Assembly: GCF_041821085.1 (NCBI RefSeq)
Contig: NZ_JBGUAZ010000003.1
Coordinates: 372,001-436,000 of the forward strand
Reading direction: 5' to 3'
DNA: 64,000 nt
DNA from: Natrinema sp. HArc-T2
Lineage (GTDB): Archaea > Halobacteriota > Halobacteria > Halobacteriales > Natrialbaceae
Shown piece after piece: positions 15,351 to 23,631 of this stretch (positions within the stretch are counted from its first letter, which is position 1; each line of letters begins with the position of its first letter). Made by a program: the position numbers and the translations under genes. Under the pieces are notes generated by a model. That model was not told where the DNA came from, made no database searches, and saw only the letters and a program-made list of their open reading frames with translations.

Positions 15351-16027
15351 GTTCCACTCTCCGTGTCGCTGGTGTCATCATCGCCTGGTTCTTGATCTAT
15401 TTCTGACCCGGATTCTGCACCCTCTGTATTGTCGCCTTTGAGCACCTCCTTGTCGGCTGGCTCCAGTGCCGGTGGACCGTCAGCTGCCTCGAGCTCGGGC
15501 GGTTCGCCGTTTGTGAGGTAACCGAACTCCCGAAGTAACTGATAGCCACCTGAAACAACGAGTGCGAGTCCCGGTCCAATCACGAGGACGAAGAGGCCGA
15601 GGCTCGAGCGGGCGAACAAAAGCAAGTGGCCGAGATACGGGATATGCCAATGGAGCTCTCCCTGCGCGTACTCGGCCGGAACGAGTCCTTCGTCTGGGTT
15701 ATCATTGGCGTCACCCTTCGTCTTGAAGTACCGTTCGCCGTTTTCCTCGCGAACCTCGATGACGCGATGGGTGACGTAGCCTCGGTCGGTGTTGCTGTCC
15801 GCGTTGAAGGTGACGACATCACCGCTCCCGATCTCGTCGGGCGAGACGTCTTTCGTGACGACGACGTCGCCTGGTCCGATCGTCGGCTGCATACTCCCTG
15901 ACGTGACGATATAGGCGTCGTCGCCGCCGACGATCCCGGGGACGGTGACGACGGCGACGAGGACGAGCATCGCGAGAAGCAACATACCGCTAACGGTGTA
16001 GACGACCGATTTCGCGTTCAGTCCCAT
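15347..16027 (-). CDS. Signal peptidase I, ER/SipW type
   Basis: 226 residues. First transmembrane segment at about 9-33, catalytic Ser45 in TSGSMQPTI, general-base His87 in YVTHRVIEV (Ser/His dyad of the archaeal/eukaryotic/SipW class rather than Ser/Lys), and conserved Asp106 in KGDANDN. A second membrane segment at about 140-165 and an acidic tail follow. It cleaves signal peptides on the outer face of the membrane. It lies between a membrane HTH gene and a small SipW-like substrate gene, overlapping both, so it is probably a specialised peptidase rather than the general housekeeping one. Confidence 0.88.
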   Translation of the reverse strand: MGLNAKSVVYTVSGMLLLAMLVLVAVVTVPGIVGGDDAYIVTSGSMQPTIGPGDVVVTKDVSPDEIGSGDVVTFNADSNTDRGYVTHRVIEVREENGERYFKTKGDANDNPDEGLVPAEYAQGELHWHIPYLGHLLLFARSSLGLFVLVIGPGLALVVSGGYQLLREFGYLTNGEPPELEAADGPPALEPADKEVLKGDNTEGAESGSEIDQEPGDDDTSDTESGT

Positions 16028-16623
16028 TGGTCGTCACCTCGTTGTCTCGGTGGCGGACCGTCCGCTCCGAGCCGCATGCGATCATCGTAGCGGACGTGAA
16101 CCGTTGCAGACACGGTAAACAACGCGGTGATAAACCCTGCTCCGGCGAGTGGATCGATCGCTCCGAACGGAACGATGTTGGCCCACATACTGAACAGGAA
16201 TCCCGTACAGAGCACGCCGAGCCCGGCGTAGTACTTGCTCCACGGGATGTCGTCGTGTGGAACGACATCGAGGTACACCTCGAGCTCCGAGGCCGCATCG
16301 GTGAGTTCGACGATGCCGCGGTCGCTATCGAACCTGATGACGCCACCGTCGTCCAGTTTCGGCAGGTGTGCCTGTCGAAGCGCGGTATACACCCGCATTC
16401 GCTGGTCGCGCGTGACGGACGCAGTTGGAACACCGTTTTCCCAGGCGGCGACCTGCTCGACGAGGTCGCGGACCGCGACCGGCTGACTCGGTCGTTGTTT
16501 CAGATAGTGCATGACGTAGCGTCGGCGCGGGCAACTCAACAACTCGAACGCGACGTCCTGTGACAACTCGGAGGTGTGGCTGCTCGAGCGGGTGACTAGC
16601 CGCCGGAATGTTGTCGACGTCAT
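16018..16623 (-). CDS. DUF7344-type winged-helix protein (copy 3), first gene of SipW operon
   Basis: 201 residues. Winged helix LLSCPRRRYVMHYLKQRP, DLVEQVAAWEN (shared exactly in part with the protein at 1934) and VYTALRQAHLPKLDDGGVIRFD, then two hydrophobic segments at about 135-180. Its 3' end overlaps the signal peptidase start by 10 nt, so both are translated from one mRNA with the small secreted protein. It is the best candidate regulator of the module (inference). Confidence 0.82.
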   Translation of the reverse strand: MTSTTFRRLVTRSSSHTSELSQDVAFELLSCPRRRYVMHYLKQRPSQPVAVRDLVEQVAAWENGVPTASVTRDQRMRVYTALRQAHLPKLDDGGVIRFDSDRGIVELTDAASELEVYLDVVPHDDIPWSKYYAGLGVLCTGFLFSMWANIVPFGAIDPLAGAGFITALFTVSATVHVRYDDRMRLGADGPPPRQRGDDQWD

Positions 16624-16880
16624 CGGTTCCCAGCGCCGCCGAGGTCGCGTGCCTCGCCGAGATCCGGTGACAACAGGCCGTCCCCCCCGTGAATCGAGCC
16701 GATCGAGTTACCGTTCGTGATAGTCCCCATCGATCGGACAGTCCGCTCACGGTCGAATTGTTATTAGTTGAATAGAAGAGGGTAGTTCGCTGCTAGAGCC
16801 GAGCGGACTGCGGTAGTTCGCTACTAACACGGGACGGGGCGGGTGCGGGCCGATCCGGGCCCGAACTCGACTCGTCGTGA

Positions 16881-17954
16881 TCAGTTGGCGATATCGACGC
16901 CGACCGCTTGCTCGACCGACGAAAAGCCGTCACGCTCGAGCAACTCGACGAATCCCTGATTGATCTGCTTCGCCGTCGACGGCCCCTGGTAGACGAACCC
17001 AGTATAGAGCTGGACGAGCGAGGCACCAGCACGGATCTTCGCGTAGGCGCTGGCTGCCGAGTCGACGCCGCCGACGCCGATAATCGGCAGTTCTCCGTCG
17101 GTGTATTCTGCGATCGACCGGATCATGGCTGTCGAGCGACGTTCTAGCGGCTTCCCACTGAGGCCGCCCCACTCCTCTTGCGAGGGTGAGACCAGTCCGT
17201 CGCGACTCGTCGTGGTGTTCGTCGCGACGATGCCGTCGAGGCCGAACTCCTGGACGATGTCGACGAGGTCGAAGACGGAGTCCTCGGGGGAGTCCGGCCC
17301 GATCTTCACCAGTAGCGGGACGTCCGCGTCGTTTTCGGCCTCGAGCGTCTCGAAGATCGCTCGCAGATGCTCCGGCGAGCCCTCGTCGAACTCCTCTGGC
17401 GTGTTCGGACAGGAGACGTTGACGACGACGTAGTCGGCAAACGGCGAGAGTCGGTCGAAGACGCGCCGATAGTCTTCGATCGCCTCGCGTTCGCTCGAGG
17501 AGTTCATCTTGCCGACGTTGACACCCAGCGGGATGTCGGGGGTACCATCGGCTTCGAGCCGGGATTTGACCGCTTCCATTCCCTGCCCGTTGAAGCCCAT
17601 TCGATTGACCATCGCCTCGTCTTCGCGCAGCCGGAACAACCGGGGGCGGTCGTTCCCGTCCTGTGCGTACGGCGTGACGGTGCCGATCTCGACGAAGCCA
17701 AAGCCAAGCGCGGCGAGTGCGTGGGTCACTTCGGCGTTCTTGTCGAAGCCGGCGGCGATGCCGACCGGATTCGGGAACGTTGTATCGAACAGTTCGACCT
17801 CGAGGGCGGGATCCTCGTACTGATAGGCAGACGAGAGCGCCCGCTGTGTCGGCCAGGTCGATTGGGCTGCCCGGAGCGTCCGCTTGCCGAGTTCGTGGGC
17901 CGTCTCGGCCGGCAACTTGAACGCGAGGGGGCGAACCCGAGAGTACAGCGTCAT
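16881..17954 (-). CDS. pyrD: Dihydroorotate dehydrogenase, class 2 (quinone-dependent)
   Basis: 357 residues. It oxidises dihydroorotate to orotate with FMN, passing electrons to membrane quinone (step 4 of pyrimidine synthesis). Class 2 features: the N-terminal membrane-association helices MTLYSRVRPLAFKLPAETAHEL, AAGFDKNAEV, the FGFVEIGTVTPYAQDGN segment, RMGFNGQGMEA, and the catalytic-Ser region VVVNVSCPNTPEEFDEG. The FMN phosphate site is VGGVDSAASAYAKIRAGASLVQLYTGF. Start is ATG 17954, where class 2 N-termini begin; the frame extends 8 codons further. No operon partners. Confidence 0.93.
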   Translation of the reverse strand: MTLYSRVRPLAFKLPAETAHELGKRTLRAAQSTWPTQRALSSAYQYEDPALEVELFDTTFPNPVGIAAGFDKNAEVTHALAALGFGFVEIGTVTPYAQDGNDRPRLFRLREDEAMVNRMGFNGQGMEAVKSRLEADGTPDIPLGVNVGKMNSSSEREAIEDYRRVFDRLSPFADYVVVNVSCPNTPEEFDEGSPEHLRAIFETLEAENDADVPLLVKIGPDSPEDSVFDLVDIVQEFGLDGIVATNTTTSRDGLVSPSQEEWGGLSGKPLERRSTAMIRSIAEYTDGELPIIGVGGVDSAASAYAKIRAGASLVQLYTGFVYQGPSTAKQINQGFVELLERDGFSSVEQAVGVDIAN

Positions 17955-18164
17955 TGCCCCCACGTGAGGACGGCCCACACGTAAACGTCTCGAAGCACTC
18001 GAGGGGATCTCTCACGACGACCGACCGTGACCGCCCATCGATATTCGACAGACGATAGTAATATCCAAACTGAGGGAACAAATGTCTAGTTCTAGAATGA
18101 TAAAATAAACAAATATCCACAAAGTATTTGCCGAGCGACTTTCGAAATCCATTCGAAATCACGA

Positions 18165-18329
18165 ATGTCTTCCCTTGATGAACTGATCAGCGTCATCGGG
18201 ATCGGTCGCGGGCCGACCGAGCAACCGCCCATCCACTACGAGTGTCGTCGGTGTGGCAAGACGCTCTCGAAACGCGACACCGCCTGTCCGCTGTGTGGTT
18301 CGACGGATGTCGCCGAAATTCAACTGTAA
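18165..18329 (+). CDS. Small zinc-ribbon protein
   Basis: 54 residues from ATG 18165. After a 25-residue lead (SLDELISVIGIGRGPTEQ) come two CxxC knuckles, YECRRCGKTLSKRDTACPLCGS, ending ...VAEIQL. The CxxC-x14-CxxC spacing fits a rubredoxin-type zinc ribbon. Haloarchaea encode many of these one-domain proteins; no function can be assigned. The gap before it (17955-18164) is AT-rich, and two copies of ATTCGAAATC-like sequence at about 18140-18160 lie just ahead of the start. Confidence 0.7.
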   Translation: MSSLDELISVIGIGRGPTEQPPIHYECRRCGKTLSKRDTACPLCGSTDVAEIQL

Positions 18330-18371
18330 CCGGACTCCAGTTTCGACCGTCTCTTTCGTCTCTCGACCGTC

Positions 18372-18704
18372 TTAGCGCTCGTCGCGAATCCGTTCTGCAG
18401 CCGGTCCGAACGCTGACTCGAGCACCGCTGGCACGTCCGCCGGCTGGACGTCCGAGTACCAGACGTTGTGAGGCTGAATCGTAATCGCGGTCCCGTTTTC
18501 ACTACAGAGCCCGAGACACGAGGTCTCGGTGACCGATACCGCAGTCCAGAACGCGTCTCGTTCCCGCAGCCACGCTTTGACCGCCTCGAGAGTCGCGTCG
18601 GCCCCCGCCGCGCCACAACTCGCGTATTCGGCGTCGCGGTCAGTGGTACAGACGAACACGTGTGCGTCGAGACGATCGCGCTGGTGGGCTGTTTGCTCTT
18701 TCAT
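18372..18704 (-). CDS. Thioredoxin-like [2Fe-2S] ferredoxin-domain protein
   Basis: 110 residues from ATG 18704. HVFVCTTDRDAEYASCG and ETSCLGLCSENGTAITIQPHNVWY carry the four cysteines of the thioredoxin-like [2Fe-2S] family (Fd-like, as in NuoE and sirohydrochlorin-ferrochelatase-linked proteins). It is a probable small electron carrier; in haloarchaea such genes are often found near cobalamin or nitrate metabolism, but no such neighbour is here. The reading frame extends upstream to 18770 without conservation. Confidence 0.8.
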   Translation of the reverse strand: MKEQTAHQRDRLDAHVFVCTTDRDAEYASCGAAGADATLEAVKAWLRERDAFWTAVSVTETSCLGLCSENGTAITIQPHNVWYSDVQPADVPAVLESAFGPAAERIRDER

Positions 18705-19015
18705 GGGCTCGGTAGCAGATCGTTGCGGCGGTTGGTTGCCGACTCGACGCTGGCCTGCGCCTGCAACCACGTGAACCTTGGTCGTGACCGGGTTCGACCG
18801 CCATACAAACTAACCGTTCCTACTGAAAGTCTGGTTGTAAAACTGCCGATCTCTCACCGACGCCACCGGTGTCGCTCTTGTCGATTCTTTAACGAAGCCG
18901 CGACTGAAATGTCACGAATGTCCAGCGGAATCCGCGGGAACACGCGACTGCTGGCCGATAACGAAATCGTTTTCCCATGGCTACCGTTTGAATCGACTAA
19001 CAACGACAGTCATGA
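18705..19015. other. Intergenic region between divergent genes, no gene seen
   Basis: Contains promoters for the [2Fe-2S] protein (leftward) and Mrp operon (rightward). A small inverted repeat, CGACGCCACCGGTGTCG, lies at about 18858-18874. AT-rich TTCTTTAACG at about 18884 is a possible TATA element. No RNA gene was recognised. Confidence 0.4.
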
Positions 19016-20083
19016 ATGTCCACCGACGGTCACCAGGAGGGAGCCACCGTGGCGGTTGAGCGCCTGCTCGTCCCGCTGTCGGACACGGTGACCGTCCGGC
19101 AGACGGTCGGATACGCCGTCCAGTCCGGACTCGAGGTCGCCGATTCCCTCGAATGTCACCTCGTCGTCGCGATGCCGTACGACGCCGACGTCCCCGAGAG
19201 CGAACGCCAGCGAGAAGACGCCGAAGACTTGCTCTCGCGGGCCCAAAGCTGGGTCGAGGAAGACGCCGGCAACGCCGACGTGACGATCAAGACAGCGACG
19301 CTCGGCCTCGACGAGTACCTCTTCGGGCCACGGGACTACGCCCAGATCTTCGACGCCTACGCCGACGACCATGGGATCGACCGGGTCGTCATCGACCCGG
19401 AGTACCAACCCGGTGTTACCGCACAACTCCTCCAGCCACTCGAGCGCGAACTCGAGCGGGTTGGACTGGCCTACGACGAAGCACCGGTCGAGCGACCAGC
19501 TCGCCGCGGCCGACTCGTCGGCGGGACCGAGGATTTCGACCGTCTGTTCGCGACGTTCTGGATCTCGTATGGGTTCTATCTCGTGCTCGGCGATCCGACC
19601 TACTGGTTCGATCTCCTCACCGGTGCGGCGGTCGCCGGCATCGTCGCCGTCTCGCTCGCGCAGGTAACCTTTACTGTCCCGCTTGATCGCGTCCAGTCTC
19701 CGCTTCGCACCGTCCGCTTTGCCATCTACGTCCCGTACCTGCTCTGGGAGATCATCAAGGCCAACATCGCCGTCTCGGCGGTGATCCTCAGACCGTCGAT
19801 GCCGATCGAGCCCTCGCTGAGTCGCGTCAATTCACGCGTCCGGAGCGGACTGCCGCTGACCGCGCTGGCAAACAGCATCACGCTCACGCCGGGGACGCTG
19901 ACGGTCCGGGCGACCAACCAGGAGCTGCTCGTCCACTCGCTGATCGCCGACGCCCGTGAGGACCTGTTCGATGGCGGCTTAGAGCGCGGAATCCGCTTTG
20001 TCTTCTACGGTCGCGACGCCGCGGCGATCCCCTCGCCACGAGAACGCGACGACGCCGAGATCGTCGGGGGTGAGGAACTGTGA
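19016..20083 (+). CDS. mnhE: Mrp antiporter subunit E fused to an N-terminal UspA-like domain
   Basis: 355 residues. The C-terminal half (about 175-330) is the MrpE/MnhE/PhaE membrane subunit: FATFWISYGFYLVLGDPTYWFDLLTG, two membrane segments, and the family signature VPYLLWEIIKANIAVSAVILRP with SLTLTPGT-like TLTPGTLTVRA. The first roughly 155 residues are a soluble alpha/beta domain of universal-stress-protein form (VERLLVPLSDTVTVRQTVGYA), with no clear ATP-binding GxxGxxx motif. First gene of a nine-gene operon; bacterial MrpE lacks this extension. The soluble domain may sense or regulate (inference). Confidence 0.87.
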   Translation: MSTDGHQEGATVAVERLLVPLSDTVTVRQTVGYAVQSGLEVADSLECHLVVAMPYDADVPESERQREDAEDLLSRAQSWVEEDAGNADVTIKTATLGLDEYLFGPRDYAQIFDAYADDHGIDRVVIDPEYQPGVTAQLLQPLERELERVGLAYDEAPVERPARRGRLVGGTEDFDRLFATFWISYGFYLVLGDPTYWFDLLTGAAVAGIVAVSLAQVTFTVPLDRVQSPLRTVRFAIYVPYLLWEIIKANIAVSAVILRPSMPIEPSLSRVNSRVRSGLPLTALANSITLTPGTLTVRATNQELLVHSLIADAREDLFDGGLERGIRFVFYGRDAAAIPSPRERDDAEIVGGEEL

Positions 20084-20361
20084 TGCCGTGGTCGCTCGAG
20101 ACGGTGTTCCTCGGCGGTGCGACCGCGTTCGTCCTCCTCGCGATCGCGATGTTTTATCGCGCCGTCGCTGGCCCGACGACGCAGGACCGGCTGCTGGCGG
20201 TCAACGTCCTCGGGACGAACACGGTCGTCATCCTCGCCCTGCTGGCTGCGGGGCTCGATCAGGCGTGGTTTCTCGACGTGGCGCTGATCTACGCCCTGTT
20301 GAACTTCCTGATGTCGATCGCCATCTCGAAGTTCACCGTCGAACGGGGTGGTGTGCTGTGA
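20083..20361 (+). CDS. mnhF: Mrp-type monovalent cation/proton antiporter subunit F
   Basis: 92 residues with three membrane segments: FLGGATAFVLLAIAMFYRAVAGPTTQDRLLAVNVLGTN carries the family signature RxxxGPTxxDRxxxxN, then VVILALLAAGL and FLDVALIYALLNFLMSIAISKF. The MrpF subunit is a small membrane component needed for antiporter assembly. ATG 20083 shares one base with the stop of the E subunit (TGATG); a GTG at 20080 is an alternative start one codon earlier. Confidence 0.9.
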   Translation: MPWSLETVFLGGATAFVLLAIAMFYRAVAGPTTQDRLLAVNVLGTNTVVILALLAAGLDQAWFLDVALIYALLNFLMSIAISKFTVERGGVL

Positions 20362-20714
20362 TCGAGACGCTCCGGTTCTGGACGATCGTCGTCCTCCTCG
20401 GCCTCGGTGTGTTCTTTACGCTCGTCTCGACGGTCGGCGTGCTCCGCCTGCCGGACATCTACGCGCGAGCTCACACTGCCTCTCAGACGGACACGCTCGG
20501 CGCGGGCTTTGCGCTCGCTGCCGTCGCCGTCGCCTTCGGCTGGCAGCAGGCGGCGGTCTACACCGTCCTGTTGCTGTTTTTCGTGTTCATCACGAACCCC
20601 ACGGCGGCTCATGCGATCGCACGCTCTGCAGCCGAGACGGGTGTCGAGCCCATCCTCACGGAGGAACCCGACGACGCCGACACCGCTGTCGAAAGCGAGG
20701 GTGAGACGCAATGA
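20358..20714 (+). CDS. mnhG: Mrp-type monovalent cation/proton antiporter subunit G
   Basis: 118 residues starting at GTG 20358, which overlaps the stop of subunit F (GTGA). Three membrane segments carry the MrpG signature GVLRLPDIYARAHTASQTDTLG, followed by VYTVLLLFFVFITNPTAAHAIARSA, and an acidic cytoplasmic tail typical of halophiles. No ATG is available near this point, and the family N-terminus begins exactly here. Confidence 0.9.
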   Translation: MIETLRFWTIVVLLGLGVFFTLVSTVGVLRLPDIYARAHTASQTDTLGAGFALAAVAVAFGWQQAAVYTVLLLFFVFITNPTAAHAIARSAAETGVEPILTEEPDDADTAVESEGETQ

Positions 20715-21250
20715 GTGTCCTCGCGTACACGCTCGCGGTGTTTATCCTCTTGACGGCGGTCGCGACGGCGCTGTTCCGGGACGTGCTCTCCGTGATCATC
20801 GTCTTCGGAGCCTACAGTCTCGGCATGGCGATCCTCTATACGTTCCTGCTGGCACCCGACGTGGCGATGACCGAGGCTGCGATCGGTGCCGGCGTGACGA
20901 CGCTGCTGTTGTTACTGACGATCGCCCGGACGACACGACCCTCGACCGACAAGCTCCGCGAGCGGATTCACCTGCCGGCGGTCGCCGTCGTCGGCGCGCT
21001 CGTCCTCTTACTGTGTGTCGCCGTCGTGCCCGAGATGTACCCCGTCGGAATCACGGAGACGCCAGTCTGGTCGAATCCCGACGTGACCCAACACTACATC
21101 CAGGAGACGTACGCCCAAACGGGCGTCGAGAACGCTGTCACCTCCGTGCTCGCCGCTTACCGTGGGTTCGACACCTTCGGCGAGGCGGTCGTCGTCTTCG
21201 CCGCTGGCGTCTCGACGCTGCTCGTCTTGAAACGCGAGGTGTTTGCCTGA
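20711..21250 (+). CDS. DUF4040 subunit of the Mrp/Mbh-type antiporter (MbhD/E-like, MrpA C-terminal equivalent)
   Basis: 179 residues. The first 75 residues are the DUF4040 (MbhD) unit: AVATALFRDVLSVIIVFGAYSLGMAILYTFLLAPDVAMTEAAIGAGVTTLLLLLTIART, which in bacteria forms the C-terminal part of MrpA. The remaining 100 residues add an MbhE-like segment with two hydrophobic helices. No full-length MrpA is present, so this stands in for its C-terminus, while extra D-like subunits probably stand in for its N-terminus. ATG 20711 overlaps the stop of subunit G. Confidence 0.85.
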   Translation: MSVLAYTLAVFILLTAVATALFRDVLSVIIVFGAYSLGMAILYTFLLAPDVAMTEAAIGAGVTTLLLLLTIARTTRPSTDKLRERIHLPAVAVVGALVLLLCVAVVPEMYPVGITETPVWSNPDVTQHYIQETYAQTGVENAVTSVLAAYRGFDTFGEAVVVFAAGVSTLLVLKREVFA

Positions 21251-21760
21251 ATGTCCGATCCCTACGACGATACCTACACCGAGAGCCAGGTGATCATGAC
21301 CGCCGTGAAGATCATCGCACCGTTTACGCTCACATACGGGCTGTTCATGACCTTCCACGGGGGCGGTGCCCCCGGTGGCGGCTTCCAGGGTGGGACCATC
21401 GTCGGCGTTACGGTCCTCATGCTCGCCTTTGCCTTCGGCATCGAACCCACCCGCCAGTGGCTCCGCAACTCGTTTCTCGTCGGCCTCATCACCGGCGGCG
21501 TCGTCATCTTCGGCGCGATCGGTCTCGGGATGATCGCACTCGGCGGAAACTTCCTCGAGTTCTACCAGCTCAAAGAAGTCTTCCACATCAAACCCAAGTG
21601 GGGGCTCGAGGCAATCGAGATTGCCGGCATCTCGCTGATCGTTTCGGGTGTGATGATCTCCCTGTTTTTCTCGATGGCGGCCGGGTTCACACCCGAGCGC
21701 CCGAGTGGAACCGGTGGCCGCGAGGCGTCGACCGACCGGGAGGTGAGCGACGATGATTGA
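21251..21760 (+). CDS. mnhB: Mrp-type antiporter subunit B
   Basis: 169 residues, four membrane segments. Family signature YGLFMTFHGGGAPGGGFQGG at about 30-49, which is almost invariant in MnhB/MrpB, then GLITGGVVIFGAIGLGMIALGGNFLEF and an acidic tail. Directly follows the DUF4040 gene with no gap (stop at 21250, ATG at 21251) and overlaps subunit C by 8 nt. Confidence 0.92.
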   Translation: MSDPYDDTYTESQVIMTAVKIIAPFTLTYGLFMTFHGGGAPGGGFQGGTIVGVTVLMLAFAFGIEPTRQWLRNSFLVGLITGGVVIFGAIGLGMIALGGNFLEFYQLKEVFHIKPKWGLEAIEIAGISLIVSGVMISLFFSMAAGFTPERPSGTGGREASTDREVSDDD

Positions 21761-22124
21761 GTTCCTGACGAGCTACTACACGTACGTCTTGGTGTTCGTA
21801 TTGCTCGGGATCGGGATCTACATGACGATCGCCAGCGAAAACCTCGTGAAGAAACTGATCGGTGTGAGTCTCTTCCAGACGGCCATCTTCCTGTTTTTCA
21901 TCTCGATGGCCTACATCGAGGGCGGCTCGGCACCGATCGTCCCTCACGCGGCAAATCCCGGCGAACTTATGGTCGCGAGCCCGCTGCCACAGGTCATCGT
22001 GCTGACCGCCATCGTCGTCGGCATCGCGCTGACGGCGGTCGGACTGGCGTTGGTCATCCGCATCTACGCGGAGTACGGCACACTTCGCGAGGACACGCTT
22101 CGGGAGGTGCGTGCCGATGAGTAG
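21753..22124 (+). CDS. mnhC: Mrp-type antiporter subunit C (NuoK-like)
   Basis: 123 residues, three membrane segments, homologous to NuoK of complex I. YTYVLVFVLLGIGIYMTIASENLVKKLIGVSLFQTAIFLFFISMAYIEGG is diagnostic of MnhC, with ASPLPQVIVLTAIVVGIALTAVGLALVIRI after it. It overlaps subunit B by 8 nt and the following D subunit by 8 nt. Confidence 0.92.
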   Translation: MIEFLTSYYTYVLVFVLLGIGIYMTIASENLVKKLIGVSLFQTAIFLFFISMAYIEGGSAPIVPHAANPGELMVASPLPQVIVLTAIVVGIALTAVGLALVIRIYAEYGTLREDTLREVRADE

Positions 22125-23631
22125 CGTCGAGTTGATTCTGCCGCTGTTGATCGCCGTGCCGCTGCTCGCTGCGACGCTCCCGATCGCCCTCGGCCTGTGG
22201 TTCGACCGGACCGGGTGGTCGGTTGCCGCGATCACGACCACTGGCCTCTTCGGCGCTGCCGTCGCTCTCGCGAGCGCCGTTTACACCGGAACCGACGCTC
22301 CGGTCACTCACGAACTGGGCGGCTATCCGCGGACCTATGGGATCCAACTCGTCGCCGACCAGTTCTCGGTCCTGATCGCCCTGCTCGTGACGGCAGTCGC
22401 CACCGGCGTCCTCGTCTATACGCGCCAGGGCGGGCCGCGTGGAAACACGTTTTACACCGCCTACCTGCTGCTGACGGGTGGACTGCTCGGGATCACCCTG
22501 ACCGGCGACGTGTTCAACCTGTTCGTCTTCCTCGAGATCACGAGCATCGCGACCTACGCGCTGGTGGCAAGCGGCAACGGCCCCGAGTCGGCGGTCGCCG
22601 CCCTGAAGTACCTGATCTTGGGGACGATGGCTGCGTCGATGTACCTGATCGGCGTCGCCTTCCTGCTGATGGCGACAGGGACGCTCAACATGGTCGAACT
22701 CGCGACGGCGATTCCGGCGGCGGAACGGCCCACACTGATCCGGACCGGATTCGGGTTCATCGTCGTCGGCTTCGCCACCAAGGTCGCCCAGTGGCCGCTG
22801 CATACCTGGCAGCCAAGTGCCTATCAGCAGGCCCCCGACGGCGTGACGCCGCTGATCGCCGCGCTCGTCTCGACGGCCTCTGCCTACGCCTTCGGCCGGC
22901 TGATCGTGACCGTCTTCGGTGTCGACTACCTCACCGCGATGCCGAACGCGGCCGCGGTCGTCCTCACGATCGGCTGTGTGAGCGTCCTCGCTGGAACGGT
23001 GCTGGCCGTCATCCAGACCGAGGTCAAGCGAATGCTCGCGTACTCGTCGGTCTCGCAGTTCGGCCTCGTCATCGCGGCCTACGGCGTCGTCATCGCCGGC
23101 AACTCCGAGACGGCCTTTATCGGTGCCGCGATCCATCTCATCGGTCACGGGCTGTTGAAAGCTGGGCTCTTTCTGGGGGTCGCACTCGTCGCGCGGAGTT
23201 ACGGAGCCCGCACCGTCGACGAATACGCCGGCCTCGCCAAAGCACGGCCGGTCGTCGCCGGCGCGATTGCCGTTCTCTTGCTCTCGCTCGTCGGCGTCCC
23301 ACCGGGCGTCGGCTTCGTCGGCAAGTGGTATATTGCGCTGGGGGCCGTCCAGTCGCAGCTGTGGCCCGTCGCCGCCGTGATCTTCCTCAGTACCATGCTT
23401 ACCCTCGCCTACGCTGCTCGACTGCTCGAGAAGATGTACTTCACGCCACCGGCGGCACTCGACTGGCCCCGCACGACGGAGCCGGTCGCGACCGACGGCG
23501 GTGACACGGACGTCTCGGTCGGCATGGTCGCGGTCGTCGTCGTCGCCGCACTCGGTGCTGTCGCACTCGGCTTCGCCGGCGGAACGATCGCCGGGCTGCT
23601 CGAGCCGTTCCTCATGGAGGTGTTCAACTAA
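22117..23631 (+). CDS. mnhD: Mrp-type proton-conducting subunit D (first copy)
   Basis: 504 residues with about 14 membrane helices, of the NuoL/M/N-MrpA/D family. Conserved charged residues of the proton channel are visible: Glu in FNLFVFLEITSIATYALVA, Lys in AVAALKYLILGT, Lys in TKVAQWPLHTWQPSAYQQAPDGV, and Lys/His in IGHGLLKAGLFLGVALV. ATG 22117 is chosen over the GTG at 22111. Part of an operon with three consecutive D-like genes. Confidence 0.9.
   Translation: MSSVELILPLLIAVPLLAATLPIALGLWFDRTGWSVAAITTTGLFGAAVALASAVYTGTDAPVTHELGGYPRTYGIQLVADQFSVLIALLVTAVATGVLVYTRQGGPRGNTFYTAYLLLTGGLLGITLTGDVFNLFVFLEITSIATYALVASGNGPESAVAALKYLILGTMAASMYLIGVAFLLMATGTLNMVELATAIPAAERPTLIRTGFGFIVVGFATKVAQWPLHTWQPSAYQQAPDGVTPLIAALVSTASAYAFGRLIVTVFGVDYLTAMPNAAAVVLTIGCVSVLAGTVLAVIQTEVKRMLAYSSVSQFGLVIAAYGVVIAGNSETAFIGAAIHLIGHGLLKAGLFLGVALVARSYGARTVDEYAGLAKARPVVAGAIAVLLLSLVGVPPGVGFVGKWYIALGAVQSQLWPVAAVIFLSTMLTLAYAARLLEKMYFTPPAALDWPRTTEPVATDGGDTDVSVGMVAVVVVAALGAVALGFAGGTIAGLLEPFLMEVFN

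Noticed and set aside
20407-21756. 449-residue plus-strand frame in the Mrp operon
   Set aside because: Out of frame with the G, DUF4040 and B subunits, Arg-rich, with no membrane helices.
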